A program made the translations under genes and the position numbers. From an uncultured Sterolibacterium sp. (GTDB lineage Bacteria > Pseudomonadota > Gammaproteobacteria > Burkholderiales > Rhodocyclaceae), in NCBI GenBank assembly GCA_903904605.1, contig CAIVDC010000129.1:1-35835 (forward strand): a stretch of DNA of 35,835 nt, written 5' to 3'. Below, piece by piece: positions 7,242 to 15,124 of the stretch. The notes beneath the pieces are model-generated. The model worked only from the letters and a program-made list of their open reading frames with translations, had not been told where the DNA came from and did not search any database. How positions within the stretch are numbered: the first letter of the stretch is position 1; each line of letters opens with the position of its first letter.

Positions 7242-8270
7242 ATGCGTATCGAAGAAATCCGGCAGCGCCTGCGCGGCCAGGGCGCCAAGATGTGCCATGA
7301 GCAACGCCTGCTGCGCGCCTGGACGCAGCGGCTTTCGCTGGACAGCGGTCCGCGCCGGTCCGCGGATTTTCTTCCCCTGAAAGTCCGCACCGCGCTGCCC
7401 GCCCTCATGGCAGAACTGCAGGCGCTCGCGCGCCTGCACTCCGAACATGCCGGCCAGGACGGTTCGGTCCGCCTGCTGGTCGAACTGGCCGACGGCCAGA
7501 CGGTGGAGAGCGTGCTGCTGCCGCGCGAAGGCCTGTGCGTCTCGAGCCAGGTCGGCTGCGCCGTCGGCTGCGTCTTCTGCATGACCGGCCGGGACGGCCT
7601 GCAGCGCCAGCTCGGCAGCGCGGAGATCGTCGCGCAAGTGGTGCTGGCCCGGGCCAGGCGCGTCGTCCGCAAGGTCGTGTTCATGGGCATGGGCGAGCCG
7701 GCCCACAACATGGACAACGTACTCGAAGCCATCGACCTGCTCGGCACCGCAGGCGCGATCGGGCACAAGAATCTGGTCGTCTCGACCGTCGGCGACCGGC
7801 GCCTGTTCGAACGACTGCCGCTGGGGAAGGTAAAGCCTGCGCTGGCCCTGTCGCTCCATTCGGCCCGTGCCGAACTGCGCGCCAGGCTTCTGCCGCGCGC
7901 GGCGCGCATAGCCCCGGAGGAACTCGTGGAACTGGGCGAGCGCTACGCCCGTGCGACCGGCTACCCGATCCAGTACCAGTGGACGCTGCTCGCGGGCGTC
8001 AATGACGGCGCTGAGGAACTGGACGGCATCGTCAGACTTCTCTCCGGAAAATACGCGGTCATGAACCTGATTCCCTACAACTCGGTCGCGGGTCTCGGCT
8101 TCGACCGACCGGCTCCCGAACGCCTCGCCGCGATGGTGGGCCAGCTGCACCGGCGCGGCATTCTGACCAAGCTGCGCAATTCCGCCGGCCAGGACATCGA
8201 CGGCGGCTGCGGCCAGTTGCGCGCACGTACGACGGCCGGCAAAGGCCCGGCGGCGGGCGGGACGGCTTGA
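7242..8270 (+). CDS. RlmN/Cfr-family radical SAM RNA methyltransferase (probable paralog)
   Basis: The 342-residue protein starts at ATG 7242. It has the RlmN/Cfr-type cluster motif C106-x3-C110-x2-C113 (VGCAVGCVFC), the GMGEP loop (149-153), LALSLHSA (201-208), NLIPYN (275-280) and the DIDGGCGQL tail. Both family-specific cysteines are present: Cys99 (LCVSSQ), matching the base-activating cysteine, and Cys323 (GGCGQL), matching the methyl-carrying cysteine. C2 methylation of adenine in RNA is therefore predicted. It is shorter than typical housekeeping RlmN (about 370-385 residues), has a divergent N-terminus, and is not in the usual rlmN neighbourhood with pilus-assembly or ispG genes. I therefore judge it a second family member. 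Its target could be 23S rRNA, tRNA or something else. It converges with the HD-GYP gene one base away. Confidence 0.85.
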   Translation: MRIEEIRQRLRGQGAKMCHEQRLLRAWTQRLSLDSGPRRSADFLPLKVRTALPALMAELQALARLHSEHAGQDGSVRLLVELADGQTVESVLLPREGLCVSSQVGCAVGCVFCMTGRDGLQRQLGSAEIVAQVVLARARRVVRKVVFMGMGEPAHNMDNVLEAIDLLGTAGAIGHKNLVVSTVGDRRLFERLPLGKVKPALALSLHSARAELRARLLPRAARIAPEELVELGERYARATGYPIQYQWTLLAGVNDGAEELDGIVRLLSGKYAVMNLIPYNSVAGLGFDRPAPERLAAMVGQLHRRGILTKLRNSAGQDIDGGCGQLRARTTAGKGPAAGGTA

Positions 8271-8271
8271 G

Positions 8272-9540
8272 TCAGGCGGCGCTGCGGTCGATCATCTCGA
8301 TACTCCCGGCGAGTTGCGCCAGGGGTTCGGGGCTCGGCTGGCTTTCGGCGCGAAGGTAGATGTTGCGCCCCAGGTTGCGCATGCGCCACTCGACCTCGCG
8401 CACGATCAGGCATCTTTCCGCCATCAGTTGCAGATCGTTGATGCCCTCGCCCAGCATGGCCGCTTCGAGCACGCCGGTCGCGCGCATGGACTTGGTCAAG
8501 GTGTGCAGCAGGGCTTCGGCGCCGATGCAGGTCTGTCTGACGAACGCTAGCCGGGTGGTCTGGGCGACCTCGGCCAGGGCGCGGCGCACGCTTTCGATCC
8601 TGTCCATTACCTCGCGTGCATCCGCGACGCAATCGCCGCGGCCTTCCACGTCGAATTCGTCTTCCGTCCCTCGCACAGCCCGGCTCACCACGCCCGCGGC
8701 ATCGCGGTCGAACTCGTCCGGAACTACGCGCATGGCCAGGGCAAGGCTCGAGGACGCCCCTTTGCTGCCCGAAGCGAGCAGGCTGGCGGCGACATCGGCG
8801 ACAGCGATCCAGCCGGCGAGCGAGTGTTGATCGGCGCGCCGGGATTGATAGGGGTAACCGCTGCCGTCGTGTCGCTCGTGGTGCTGGCCGACACACTGGG
8901 CGACGGCGGCCGGTAGCGACGTAAGATCTTGAACTAGCGCCTGCGCGATCAGTGGGTGGCTCACCACATGCTTCCATTCTTGCGGCGCCAGGCGCCTTGG
9001 CGTGTTGAAATACTCGGGGTTGATATTGGACTCCCCGATGTCGTGCAAAACCGCCGCCATCAGGAGGTTAGTGGCATCGTTGGTGAAGGCTTTCAGTTCG
9101 GCGGCAATCCCGGCACAAATCGCCACGACCCAAAGAGTGTGCTCGTAGGCGCGAGCATCGTTCAGCTTGACCGAGGTCAATAGCAGCCGCAACGGGCGCG
9201 GGATCTTCAGGGTTCTCGCTTCGCCGAGCAGTTGCCGTGCCGAGCGGACGCCGGAAATCTTCTGCAGCAGGGGCTCTTCCCCCAGTTTTGCCAGACAATC
9301 GTCGATGATCTCCGCGAAAGACACAGCATGCTCGACAGTCAGCGAAGACTCCAGCGGCTTTGCCAGCTTGCGCAGCACCAGCTTCGATTGCAGCTCGCGC
9401 GAAACCGCAACGCCCTTGGCCCAGAGCTTGAAGCCGCGGTCGTCGTAGATGTCGTCGGCCGCGGTGACCGTCTGCTTCTCGGAAAGGGTGACAAGCTTGT
9501 CGAGGAAGTACTGATTGGGCGCGCTGAAGCTAACGGACAT
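8272..9540 (-). CDS. HD-GYP domain protein with modified HDIGE motif
   Basis: This 422-residue protein starts at ATG 9540. An N-terminal region of about 125 residues of unclear fold precedes an HD-GYP domain. The domain shows EHT (133-135), HDIGE (166-170), SHPL (194-197) and HHERHDGSGYP (220-230). HD-GYP enzymes hydrolyse cyclic di-GMP at a metal centre, and most ligands are retained here. The usual lysine of HDIGK is replaced by glutamate (Glu170), which may lower or change activity. The C-terminal 170 residues look helical and carry no domain I recognise. No receiver domain or membrane segment is visible, so it is a cytoplasmic c-di-GMP phosphodiesterase or an inactive sensor. Confidence 0.82.
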   Translation of the reverse strand: MSVSFSAPNQYFLDKLVTLSEKQTVTAADDIYDDRGFKLWAKGVAVSRELQSKLVLRKLAKPLESSLTVEHAVSFAEIIDDCLAKLGEEPLLQKISGVRSARQLLGEARTLKIPRPLRLLLTSVKLNDARAYEHTLWVVAICAGIAAELKAFTNDATNLLMAAVLHDIGESNINPEYFNTPRRLAPQEWKHVVSHPLIAQALVQDLTSLPAAVAQCVGQHHERHDGSGYPYQSRRADQHSLAGWIAVADVAASLLASGSKGASSSLALAMRVVPDEFDRDAAGVVSRAVRGTEDEFDVEGRGDCVADAREVMDRIESVRRALAEVAQTTRLAFVRQTCIGAEALLHTLTKSMRATGVLEAAMLGEGINDLQLMAERCLIVREVEWRMRNLGRNIYLRAESQPSPEPLAQLAGSIEMIDRSAA

Positions 9541-9711
9541 CGTTGAATGAACGGCGAGAGTCGCAAAAGGGCCGATGTTACCCTTGAAACCGCGATTCCT
9601 GCTAGCGCCAGGCCCACTCCCTGCGTCCGATTCAGTTCAGAATGTCCCGGTGCGGCGCCCGTCGCCGAGCGCTGTTGCTGCTCGCGGCAGGTCCCACCAT
9701 CACTGACCGCT
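9541..9711 (-). promoter_or_regulatory. Leader region of the HD-GYP gene (no gene seen)
   Basis: These 171 bases lie between the start of the HD-GYP gene and the stop of the upstream iron-sulfur protein gene on the same strand. I see no confident promoter pair or terminator hairpin. It presumably holds the HD-GYP promoter. Confidence 0.25.
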
Positions 9712-10407
9712 TCAGCAGTGGCGTTCGATGCTCTTCATGGAAATCGAGTAGGCATGGCGGATCTGTTCATCGCAATAGCGATGGGCGCTGCCCACGGGGC
9801 AACTGACCCGCGCCGGACAAGTGGCCTTGCAGCTCGAATCGGCTTGCTTGCGGTAGGCGGCGCATTTCCCGAGATCGAGGTCGCCTGCCGCCAAGGCCGA
9901 GCCCGGGCAACTGGCGATGCAGATCTTGTGCCGGCAGCCCGGGCAGGGAGATTCGCTTTCGATCGGCTGACTCGGCTCCAGTTCGGTATCGGCCAGCAGC
10001 ACGACGCGATACGCGTACCAAGTGCCCCAGGTTGCGCCGATGCCTATCCTCAGCGGCGATGCATGGTGCCAGCCGGCGATCTTGCCGAGTGCCTGCAGAT
10101 CCGGCGCGTTGCTGCCCGGGTAGACGATCTCGCGGCAATTGTCGGCGAACTGCTGCGCAAACCACTGCCCGACCGTCCTGACGCTGAAATCGTCGATGGG
10201 GTTTTCCGAAGCGATTCCGGATGCCCTGACCGACGCCCACAAGGTCTTGCCGGCGTGGCCGATCAGGATAAGCTGGCGGAAGCGAGCGCCGGGATCGAAA
10301 CGGCGGCGAAGTTCCGCCACCATCTGCGCGGGCAGTTCGTCCAGATTGAAGACGGCTTGCAGGTTCAGGCCCGCGCTGTCGAGCGCGGCGCAGTCCCGGC
10401 GCCTCAT
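9712..10407 (-). CDS. Cysteine-rich 4Fe-4S protein resembling the QueG C-terminal domain
   Basis: This 231-residue protein starts at ATG 10407, which overlaps the stop of the thioredoxin-like gene (ATGA), so the two are translationally coupled. The C-terminal third carries cysteines at 155, 158, 163 and 167 (CPGCRHKICIASCP), then 182, 193, 197, 203 and 212. This layout, including the GKCAAY segment, recalls the double 4Fe-4S domain of epoxyqueuosine reductase and related ferredoxin-like proteins. The spacing Cx2Cx4Cx3CP differs by extra residues from the classical Cx2Cx2Cx3CP. The N-terminal 150 residues contain RQLILIGHAGKTLW and a GTWYAYRVVLLAD strand but not the full cobalamin domain of QueG. 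An electron-transfer role is inferred; the substrate is unknown. Confidence 0.7.
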   Translation of the reverse strand: MRRRDCAALDSAGLNLQAVFNLDELPAQMVAELRRRFDPGARFRQLILIGHAGKTLWASVRASGIASENPIDDFSVRTVGQWFAQQFADNCREIVYPGSNAPDLQALGKIAGWHHASPLRIGIGATWGTWYAYRVVLLADTELEPSQPIESESPCPGCRHKICIASCPGSALAAGDLDLGKCAAYRKQADSSCKATCPARVSCPVGSAHRYCDEQIRHAYSISMKSIERHC

Positions 10408-10736
10408 CGGGCGACATCGATCCGGATCAGCGCCTGGAGAATTGCCCTTGCGTCGGCGGGACGGACCAGGCGTTCGACTTCCTTGCCGTGGCGCAGGAAT
10501 ATCAGCGTTGGCCAGAGCTTCACGGCGAATGAGCGCCCCAGCGGGCGGCCCCGGCCATCCTCGATCTTGATGTGGCCGACCCGCGGATGATCGGCGAACG
10601 CCTGGGCGATCAGCGCCTGGGCGGCGCGACAATGTCCGCATTCGGGCGAGCCGAATTCGAGGACCGTGGCTTCTTCGAGGGCGTCGATCTCGGCGCGCGA
10701 GGGTTCCGCCGTCGCATAGTCGGTATTCAGTCCCAT
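10404..10736 (-). CDS. Thioredoxin-family protein with CGHC active site
   Basis: The 110-residue protein starts at ATG 10736, about 5 bases after GGAGAG. It is a single thioredoxin domain without a signal peptide: strand VLEFGS, active site CGHC at residues 33-36, strand HIKIED and the cis-proline loop LWPTLIF (Pro76). The GSPECGHC context differs from the WCGPC of standard TrxA, and CGHC is more typical of oxidising or specialised redox proteins. It lies first in a two-gene operon with the iron-sulfur protein (4-base overlap), which suggests it keeps that partner's cysteines reduced or serves in the same electron chain. This is inference. Confidence 0.85.
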   Translation of the reverse strand: MGLNTDYATAEPSRAEIDALEEATVLEFGSPECGHCRAAQALIAQAFADHPRVGHIKIEDGRGRPLGRSFAVKLWPTLIFLRHGKEVERLVRPADARAILQALIRIDVAR

Positions 10737-10914
10737 ATTCTCTCCGGGGCAGGCAGCACTCTTTTTCGCATGAGCAAAGGAATAGCCATGAGAATATCGT
10801 ATCCTGGGCGCGAATGACGCGGCCAACGGAAAAAGCGGCTTCCTGCGCGAATTCCGGACCATGCCGCTGCCGAAGTGTTCACCCCCTGTTCCGCCCAAAG
10901 GAGATGACGCCCCG
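10737..10914. promoter_or_regulatory. Divergent intergenic region, thioredoxin pair / DUF364 gene
   Basis: This 178-base region lies between the minus-strand thioredoxin-like gene and the plus-strand DUF364 gene. Both ends carry good ribosome binding sites: GGAGAG for the minus gene and AAAGGAG at 10898-10904 for the plus gene. No promoter pair stood out clearly enough to place. Confidence 0.35.
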
Positions 10915-11784
10915 ATGAGCTTCGCTCTTGAATACCTTGCGCAACTGCAGGCTTTCGCCGCCCTGGGGCCCCTGCCGCGCATCCGCGCCCTGCACCTGCC
11001 GACGATCCAGACCGCGCCGGACAACCGGGGTGAGTTCTGCGCGCTGGAACTCGAGGACGGGTCTCTCGGTTTGTCCTACGTCCTGCTCGACGACACCCTG
11101 GAGAAGCTGCACGAAGGCCTCGACAGTTTCGGTCTTTGCGGCGCCGATGCGCTTCAGGTGGCGGGCCGCTACGCCCGAGACAAGGGGATCTGGAAGACCA
11201 TCGGCTTCGCGACGGCCAACGCGCTCTCACGCTGCCTGTTTGACCGGGCGGGCTTTCGGCCGGAAAACAGTGCCGACTCGATAGGCCAGATGAATCCTCA
11301 GCCGGGCGAACATCTCGGCATGATAGGGCTGTTCAGGCCTCTGCTGGGACGGATCGTCGCAAGCGGCGTCCGGCTCACCGTCCTGGAACTGAAGGCCGGA
11401 CTGGTCGGCGAGCATGACGGCTATCGCGTGACGCTCGATGCCGGGCAACTCGCCGACTGCGCCAAGGTGCTATCGACGAGCACGCTGCTCCTCAACGACA
11501 CGCTCGATCTCGTCGCCGGCTACTGCCGCAACGCCCGCTGGTTCGCCATGATCGGGCCCAGCGCAGGTTGCCTGCCCGATGCGCTCTTCGCCCGCGGCGT
11601 GACGCTGGTAGGTGGCAGCTGGATAAACGACCGCCGCGGGTTCATCGCCGCGCTGGAAAGCGGCGCATCCCACAGCGAATTCACCAGCAAGTTCGCTGTG
11701 ACTCCGGACAGCTATCCGGGCTTTGCTGCATTGCTGGCTCGCGCCGCCGCTTCCGGGCAATCCGGGGCCGGCACCCGGCAATGA
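10915..11784 (+). CDS. DUF364-type putative heavy-metal-chelation domain protein
   Basis: The 289-residue protein starts at ATG 10915, with AAAGGAG ten bases upstream; the in-frame ATG at 10861 lacks such a site. The N-terminal part (PNRGEFCALELEDGS-like strands followed by ALQVAGRYA) resembles the enolase-N-like DUF4213 domain. The C-terminal half has the DUF364 signature: GMIGLFRPLL (about 136-145), STSTLLLNDTLD, MIGPSAGCLPDALFARGV and VGGSWINDRRGF. Family members are associated with metal handling, including nickel and molybdenum, but no enzymatic reaction is established. It is cytoplasmic and normal in length. Divergence from a thioredoxin/Fe-S pair suggests a shared redox or metal theme; that link is inference. 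Confidence 0.8.
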   Translation: MSFALEYLAQLQAFAALGPLPRIRALHLPTIQTAPDNRGEFCALELEDGSLGLSYVLLDDTLEKLHEGLDSFGLCGADALQVAGRYARDKGIWKTIGFATANALSRCLFDRAGFRPENSADSIGQMNPQPGEHLGMIGLFRPLLGRIVASGVRLTVLELKAGLVGEHDGYRVTLDAGQLADCAKVLSTSTLLLNDTLDLVAGYCRNARWFAMIGPSAGCLPDALFARGVTLVGGSWINDRRGFIAALESGASHSEFTSKFAVTPDSYPGFAALLARAAASGQSGAGTRQ

Positions 11785-11855
11785 AGATCCGCCGCGCGCA
11801 ATCCACGGCGCCAGGGCGACCTCACTAAGGATGAACCGGGCGGGCAGGGCGGGCC

Positions 11856-12494
11856 TCATTGCCTCCCCGGCTGCCGGGGCTTCTTGCCCGGCGGCTTGGG
11901 TCTGACCGCCTCGGTCTTCGATTCCGGCAGGCGCAATCGTTCTCGGGCCGCGTCCGCCGCCGGAAGGGCCTCGACCCATTGCAGGCTGGCCCGGCAGCGG
12001 ACCGCCAGATCCAGGTAGAGCGCTGTGGCGCGCACCTTCCAGGCCATTTCCGCTTCGCTCAATTCCCGTATCAACTTGCCGGGCACCCCTGCGGCCAGCA
12101 TGCGCGGCGGAATTTCCATTCCCGAACGTATCATCGCGGCAGCCGCAACCATCGCCGATTCGCCGACGATGGCATTGTCCATCACGACCGCATTCATCCC
12201 GACCATGCCGTTGCGCCTCACCACGCAGCCATGCAGGATTGCGCCATGGCCGATATGGCCCAGTTCCTCGACGACGGTATCGATGCCGGGAAAACCGTGC
12301 ATCACGCAGCAGTCCTGAACGTTGGCGCCGGCACGGACCACCAGGCGGCCGAAGTCGCCGCGCAGAGACGCGCAAGGGCCGATATAGACGCCGGCGCCGA
12401 CGATGACGTCGCCGATGAGCACGGCGCTGGGGTGGACAAACGCGGTCGGATCGACAGCCGGGGTGACGCCGTCGATCCTATAGACTTTGACCAT
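11856..12494 (-). CDS. paaY: PaaY-like gamma-carbonic-anhydrase-fold hexapeptide protein
   Basis: The 212-residue protein starts at ATG 12494 ([14 protein letters not shown]), matching the usual PaaY start; the open frame extends upstream with no family similarity. It closely follows E. coli Paa[63 protein letters not shown] and GMNAVVMD. The left-handed beta-helix metal histidines are present ([15 protein letters not shown]). PaaY is a thioesterase linked to phenylacetate degradation and is also annotated as a carbonic anhydrase-like protein. No other paa gene lies in the window, so a general role in hydrolysing stalled CoA thioesters is possible. The C-terminal tail is rich in lysine and proline. 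It diverges from the PanE-like gene. Confidence 0.8.
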   Translation of the reverse strand: MVKVYRIDGVTPAVDPTAFVHPSAVLIGDVIVGAGVYIGPCASLRGDFGRLVVRAGANVQDCCVMHGFPGIDTVVEELGHIGHGAILHGCVVRRNGMVGMNAVVMDNAIVGESAMVAAAAMIRSGMEIPPRMLAAGVPGKLIRELSEAEMAWKVRATALYLDLAVRCRASLQWVEALPAADAARERLRLPESKTEAVRPKPPGKKPRQPGRQ

Positions 12495-12655
12495 GGCTTC
12501 GGCTGAATACGGGAAAGGCCCCATCGTACCCGGTGATCGCCGCGCTGGCCAATTGCGGAGTCGTCTCGGCCTGGGCATGGCTCGACCGGCGCCCGGAGCC
12601 CGGCGCGGCAAAATGTGGCACACTCGGGACGCCGAATATTTCCGGAGCGGGCGAC

Positions 12656-13561
12656 ATGAGAATTGCGGTGCTGGGAGCGGGGGCGGTGGGCTGTTACTAC
12701 GGCGGCATGCTGGCCCGGGCGGGCCATAGCGTGGCCCTGATCGGACGTCCGCTTCATGTCGATGCGGTGCGGCGCGACGGTCTGCTCCTCGATACCCAGT
12801 CGTTCCAGGCGTACCTGCCGATGGAGGCGAGCACCGACGCCAGCGGCATACGCGGCGCCAAGCTCGTGCTCTGCTGCGTCAAGTCGACGGACACCGAGAG
12901 CGCCGCGGCGGACATGGCCCCGCACCTGTCAGCCGACGCCTGGCTGCTGAGCCTGCAAAACGGCGTCGACAACGCCCGGCGGCTGCAGGCGCTGCTGGGC
13001 CGAGAGATCGCTCCGGCGGTCGTCTATGTCGCCAGCGAAATGGCCGGGCCGGGACACGTCAGGCATCATGGCCGGGGCGAACTGGTGATCGGGCCGTCGG
13101 CCGCCAGCGACGTCCTGGCGCAACTCTTTGCCGAGGCCGGTGTGCCGCTGCAGGTTTCCGACAACGTGGCCGGCGCCCTTTGGGCCAAGCTGATCCTCAA
13201 TTGCGCCTACAACGCCCTGTCCGCGATCGCCCAACTGCCCTACGGCCGCCTGGTGCAAGGCGCCGGCGTGGAGGCCCTGATGCGCGACGTGGTCGGGGAG
13301 TGTCTCGCGGTCGCAGAAGGCGAGGGCGTGAGCGTGCCGGGGGACATGTGGCAGGCCGTGCAGCAAATTGCCCGGACCATGCCGAACCAGCTTTCGTCGA
13401 CCGCCCAGGACCTGGCCCGCGGCAAGCGCAGCGAGATCGACCATCTCAACGGCCATGTGCTCCGCAGCGGGGAAGCGCTGGGTATCCCGACGCCCGTCAA
13501 TCGCGTCCTGCACACCCTGGTCAAGCTGCTCGAAGAGCGTTCGTCGCCCCGGGACAGATGA
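12656..13561 (+). CDS. panE: 2-dehydropantoate 2-reductase (PanE/ApbA family)
   Basis: The 301-residue protein starts at ATG 12656, with GGAG ten bases upstream. It shows the NADPH-binding GAGAVG (7-12), the VKSTDT segment, QNGVDN (101-106), the catalytic-lysine region LWAKLILN (Lys178, Asn182) and [18 protein letters not shown] with the conserved Glu260. The family reduces ketopantoate to pantoate in the coenzyme A pathway. Many proteobacteria carry several PanE-like paralogs acting on other 2-oxo acids, and no pan gene is adjacent, so the substrate is probable rather than certain. It converges with ilvA, 15 bases apart. Confidence 0.85.
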   Translation: MRIAVLGAGAVGCYYGGMLARAGHSVALIGRPLHVDAVRRDGLLLDTQSFQAYLPMEASTDASGIRGAKLVLCCVKSTDTESAAADMAPHLSADAWLLSLQNGVDNARRLQALLGREIAPAVVYVASEMAGPGHVRHHGRGELVIGPSAASDVLAQLFAEAGVPLQVSDNVAGALWAKLILNCAYNALSAIAQLPYGRLVQGAGVEALMRDVVGECLAVAEGEGVSVPGDMWQAVQQIARTMPNQLSSTAQDLARGKRSEIDHLNGHVLRSGEALGIPTPVNRVLHTLVKLLEERSSPRDR

Positions 13562-13576
13562 GGCGCTCCGCCCGGC

Positions 13577-15088
13577 TCACCCCAGGAACAGACGGTAGGC
13601 CGGATTGCTGCTCTCGTCCCAGCAGCGGTAGCCCAGGTTCTTGAGGAAGGCGCGGAACTCCTTCATCTCCTTCGGCGGCACCTGCATGCCGACCAGCACG
13701 CGGGAGTAGTCGGCGCCGTGATTGCGGTAGTGGAACAGCGAGATGTTCCAGCCGGCGCTCATGCTTTCCAGGAAGCGCATCAGCGCACCGGGCAGTTCGG
13801 GAAACTCGAAGCGGTAGAGCAGTTCATCGTTCACTTGCGGCGCGCGCCCGCCGACCATATGGCGCACATGCAACTTCGACATCTCGTCGTCGGTCAGGTC
13901 GAGCGTGGCCAGGCCGTGCCTCTTCAGCGATTCGACCAGCTTCAGCGACTCCGCGCGATCGCCGACCTGGACGCCGACGAAGACATGGGCGGCCAACGGG
14001 TCGGAGTAGCGATAGTTGAACTCGGTGATGCTGCGCGCACCGATCAGGTCGCAGAATTTCTTGAAGCTGCCCGGCTTCTCGGGAATGGTGACCGCCAGCA
14101 CCGCTTCGCGCTGCTCGCCCACTTCGGCGCGCTCGGCGACGAAGCGCAGGCGGTCGAAATTCATGTTGGCGCCCGAGGCGACCGCGACCAGGGTCTTGCC
14201 CTTCAGCTTGTGCCGCCGGGCGTATTCCTTGGCGCCGGCGATGGCCAGCGCGCCGGCAGGTTCCAGAATCGAGCGGGTATCCTCGAACACGTCCTTGATC
14301 GCCGCGCAGATGGCGTCGGTATCGACCAGCACCATCTCGTCGACGTATTCCTGGCAGAGGCGGAAGGTTTCCTGGCCGACCAGCTTCACGGCGGCGCCGT
14401 CGGCGAACAAACCGACCCGGTCGAGGGTGATGCGCCGGCCGGCGGCAAGCGACCGGGCCATGGCGTCGGCGTCCATCGCCTCGACGCCGATGATCTTGGT
14501 TTCCGGGCGCAGCCGCTTGACGTAGGCAGCCACGCCCGAGATCAGGCCGCCGCCGCCGATGCCGCAGAACACCGCGTCGATCGGGTCGGCATGCTGGCGG
14601 AGGATCTCCATGCCGACGGTGCCCTGGCCGGCGATGATCTCGGGATCGTCGTAAGGATGGACGAAGACCAGCTTCTCCTTCTTCTCCAGCAACAGCGCAT
14701 GGGCGTAGGCCTCGTCGAAGGAGTCGCCGGCCAGCACCACTTCCGCGCCGCGCACCTTGACCGCATTGATCTTGATCTGCGGCGTGGTCACCGGCATCAC
14801 GATCACCGCACGGCACGAGAGCCGCTGCGCCGACAGCGCCACGCCCTGGGCGTGGTTGCCGGCCGACGCGGTGATCACGCCGCGCTTCAGCTGCCCGGCC
14901 GAGAGATGCACCATCTTGTTGTAGGCACCGCGCAGCTTGAAGGAAAACACCGGCTGCATGTCCTCGCGCTTCAGCCAGATGCGGTTGCCGCTGCGCGCCG
15001 AGAGGTTGGGGGCCAGTTCCAGCGGGGATTCGATGGCCACGTCATAGACGCGGGCGTTGAGGATTTTTTCCAGGTAGTCGGGATGCAT
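13577..15088 (-). CDS. ilvA: Threonine ammonia-lyase, biosynthetic
   Basis: The 503-residue enzyme matches full-length biosynthetic IlvA. The PLP-binding lysine lies in SFKLRGAYNKM (Lys51), with SAGNHAQG (75-82) and the glycine loop GIGGGGLISG (176-185). The region after about residue 325 holds two regulatory ACT-like domains, including ITEFNYRYSD and a second copy with WNISLFHYRNHG. It deaminates threonine to 2-oxobutanoate, the first step of isoleucine synthesis, and the two ACT-like domains imply feedback control by isoleucine. It is cytoplasmic and lies 36 bases downstream of the MATE gene on the same strand, so the two may be co-transcribed. Confidence 0.97.
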   Translation of the reverse strand: MHPDYLEKILNARVYDVAIESPLELAPNLSARSGNRIWLKREDMQPVFSFKLRGAYNKMVHLSAGQLKRGVITASAGNHAQGVALSAQRLSCRAVIVMPVTTPQIKINAVKVRGAEVVLAGDSFDEAYAHALLLEKKEKLVFVHPYDDPEIIAGQGTVGMEILRQHADPIDAVFCGIGGGGLISGVAAYVKRLRPETKIIGVEAMDADAMARSLAAGRRITLDRVGLFADGAAVKLVGQETFRLCQEYVDEMVLVDTDAICAAIKDVFEDTRSILEPAGALAIAGAKEYARRHKLKGKTLVAVASGANMNFDRLRFVAERAEVGEQREAVLAVTIPEKPGSFKKFCDLIGARSITEFNYRYSDPLAAHVFVGVQVGDRAESLKLVESLKRHGLATLDLTDDEMSKLHVRHMVGGRAPQVNDELLYRFEFPELPGALMRFLESMSAGWNISLFHYRNHGADYSRVLVGMQVPPKEMKEFRAFLKNLGYRCWDESSNPAYRLFLG

Positions 15089-15124
15089 GCGGGCTTGATG
15101 GAACCAGGTCGAAAGAAGCGAAGC

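Noticed and set aside
5162..7909. A 915-codon minus-strand open frame opposite the acidic protein, SagB-type and RlmN-like genes
   Set aside because: Its translation is Arg/Ser/Pro-rich without motifs, while the plus strand carries clear family signatures.
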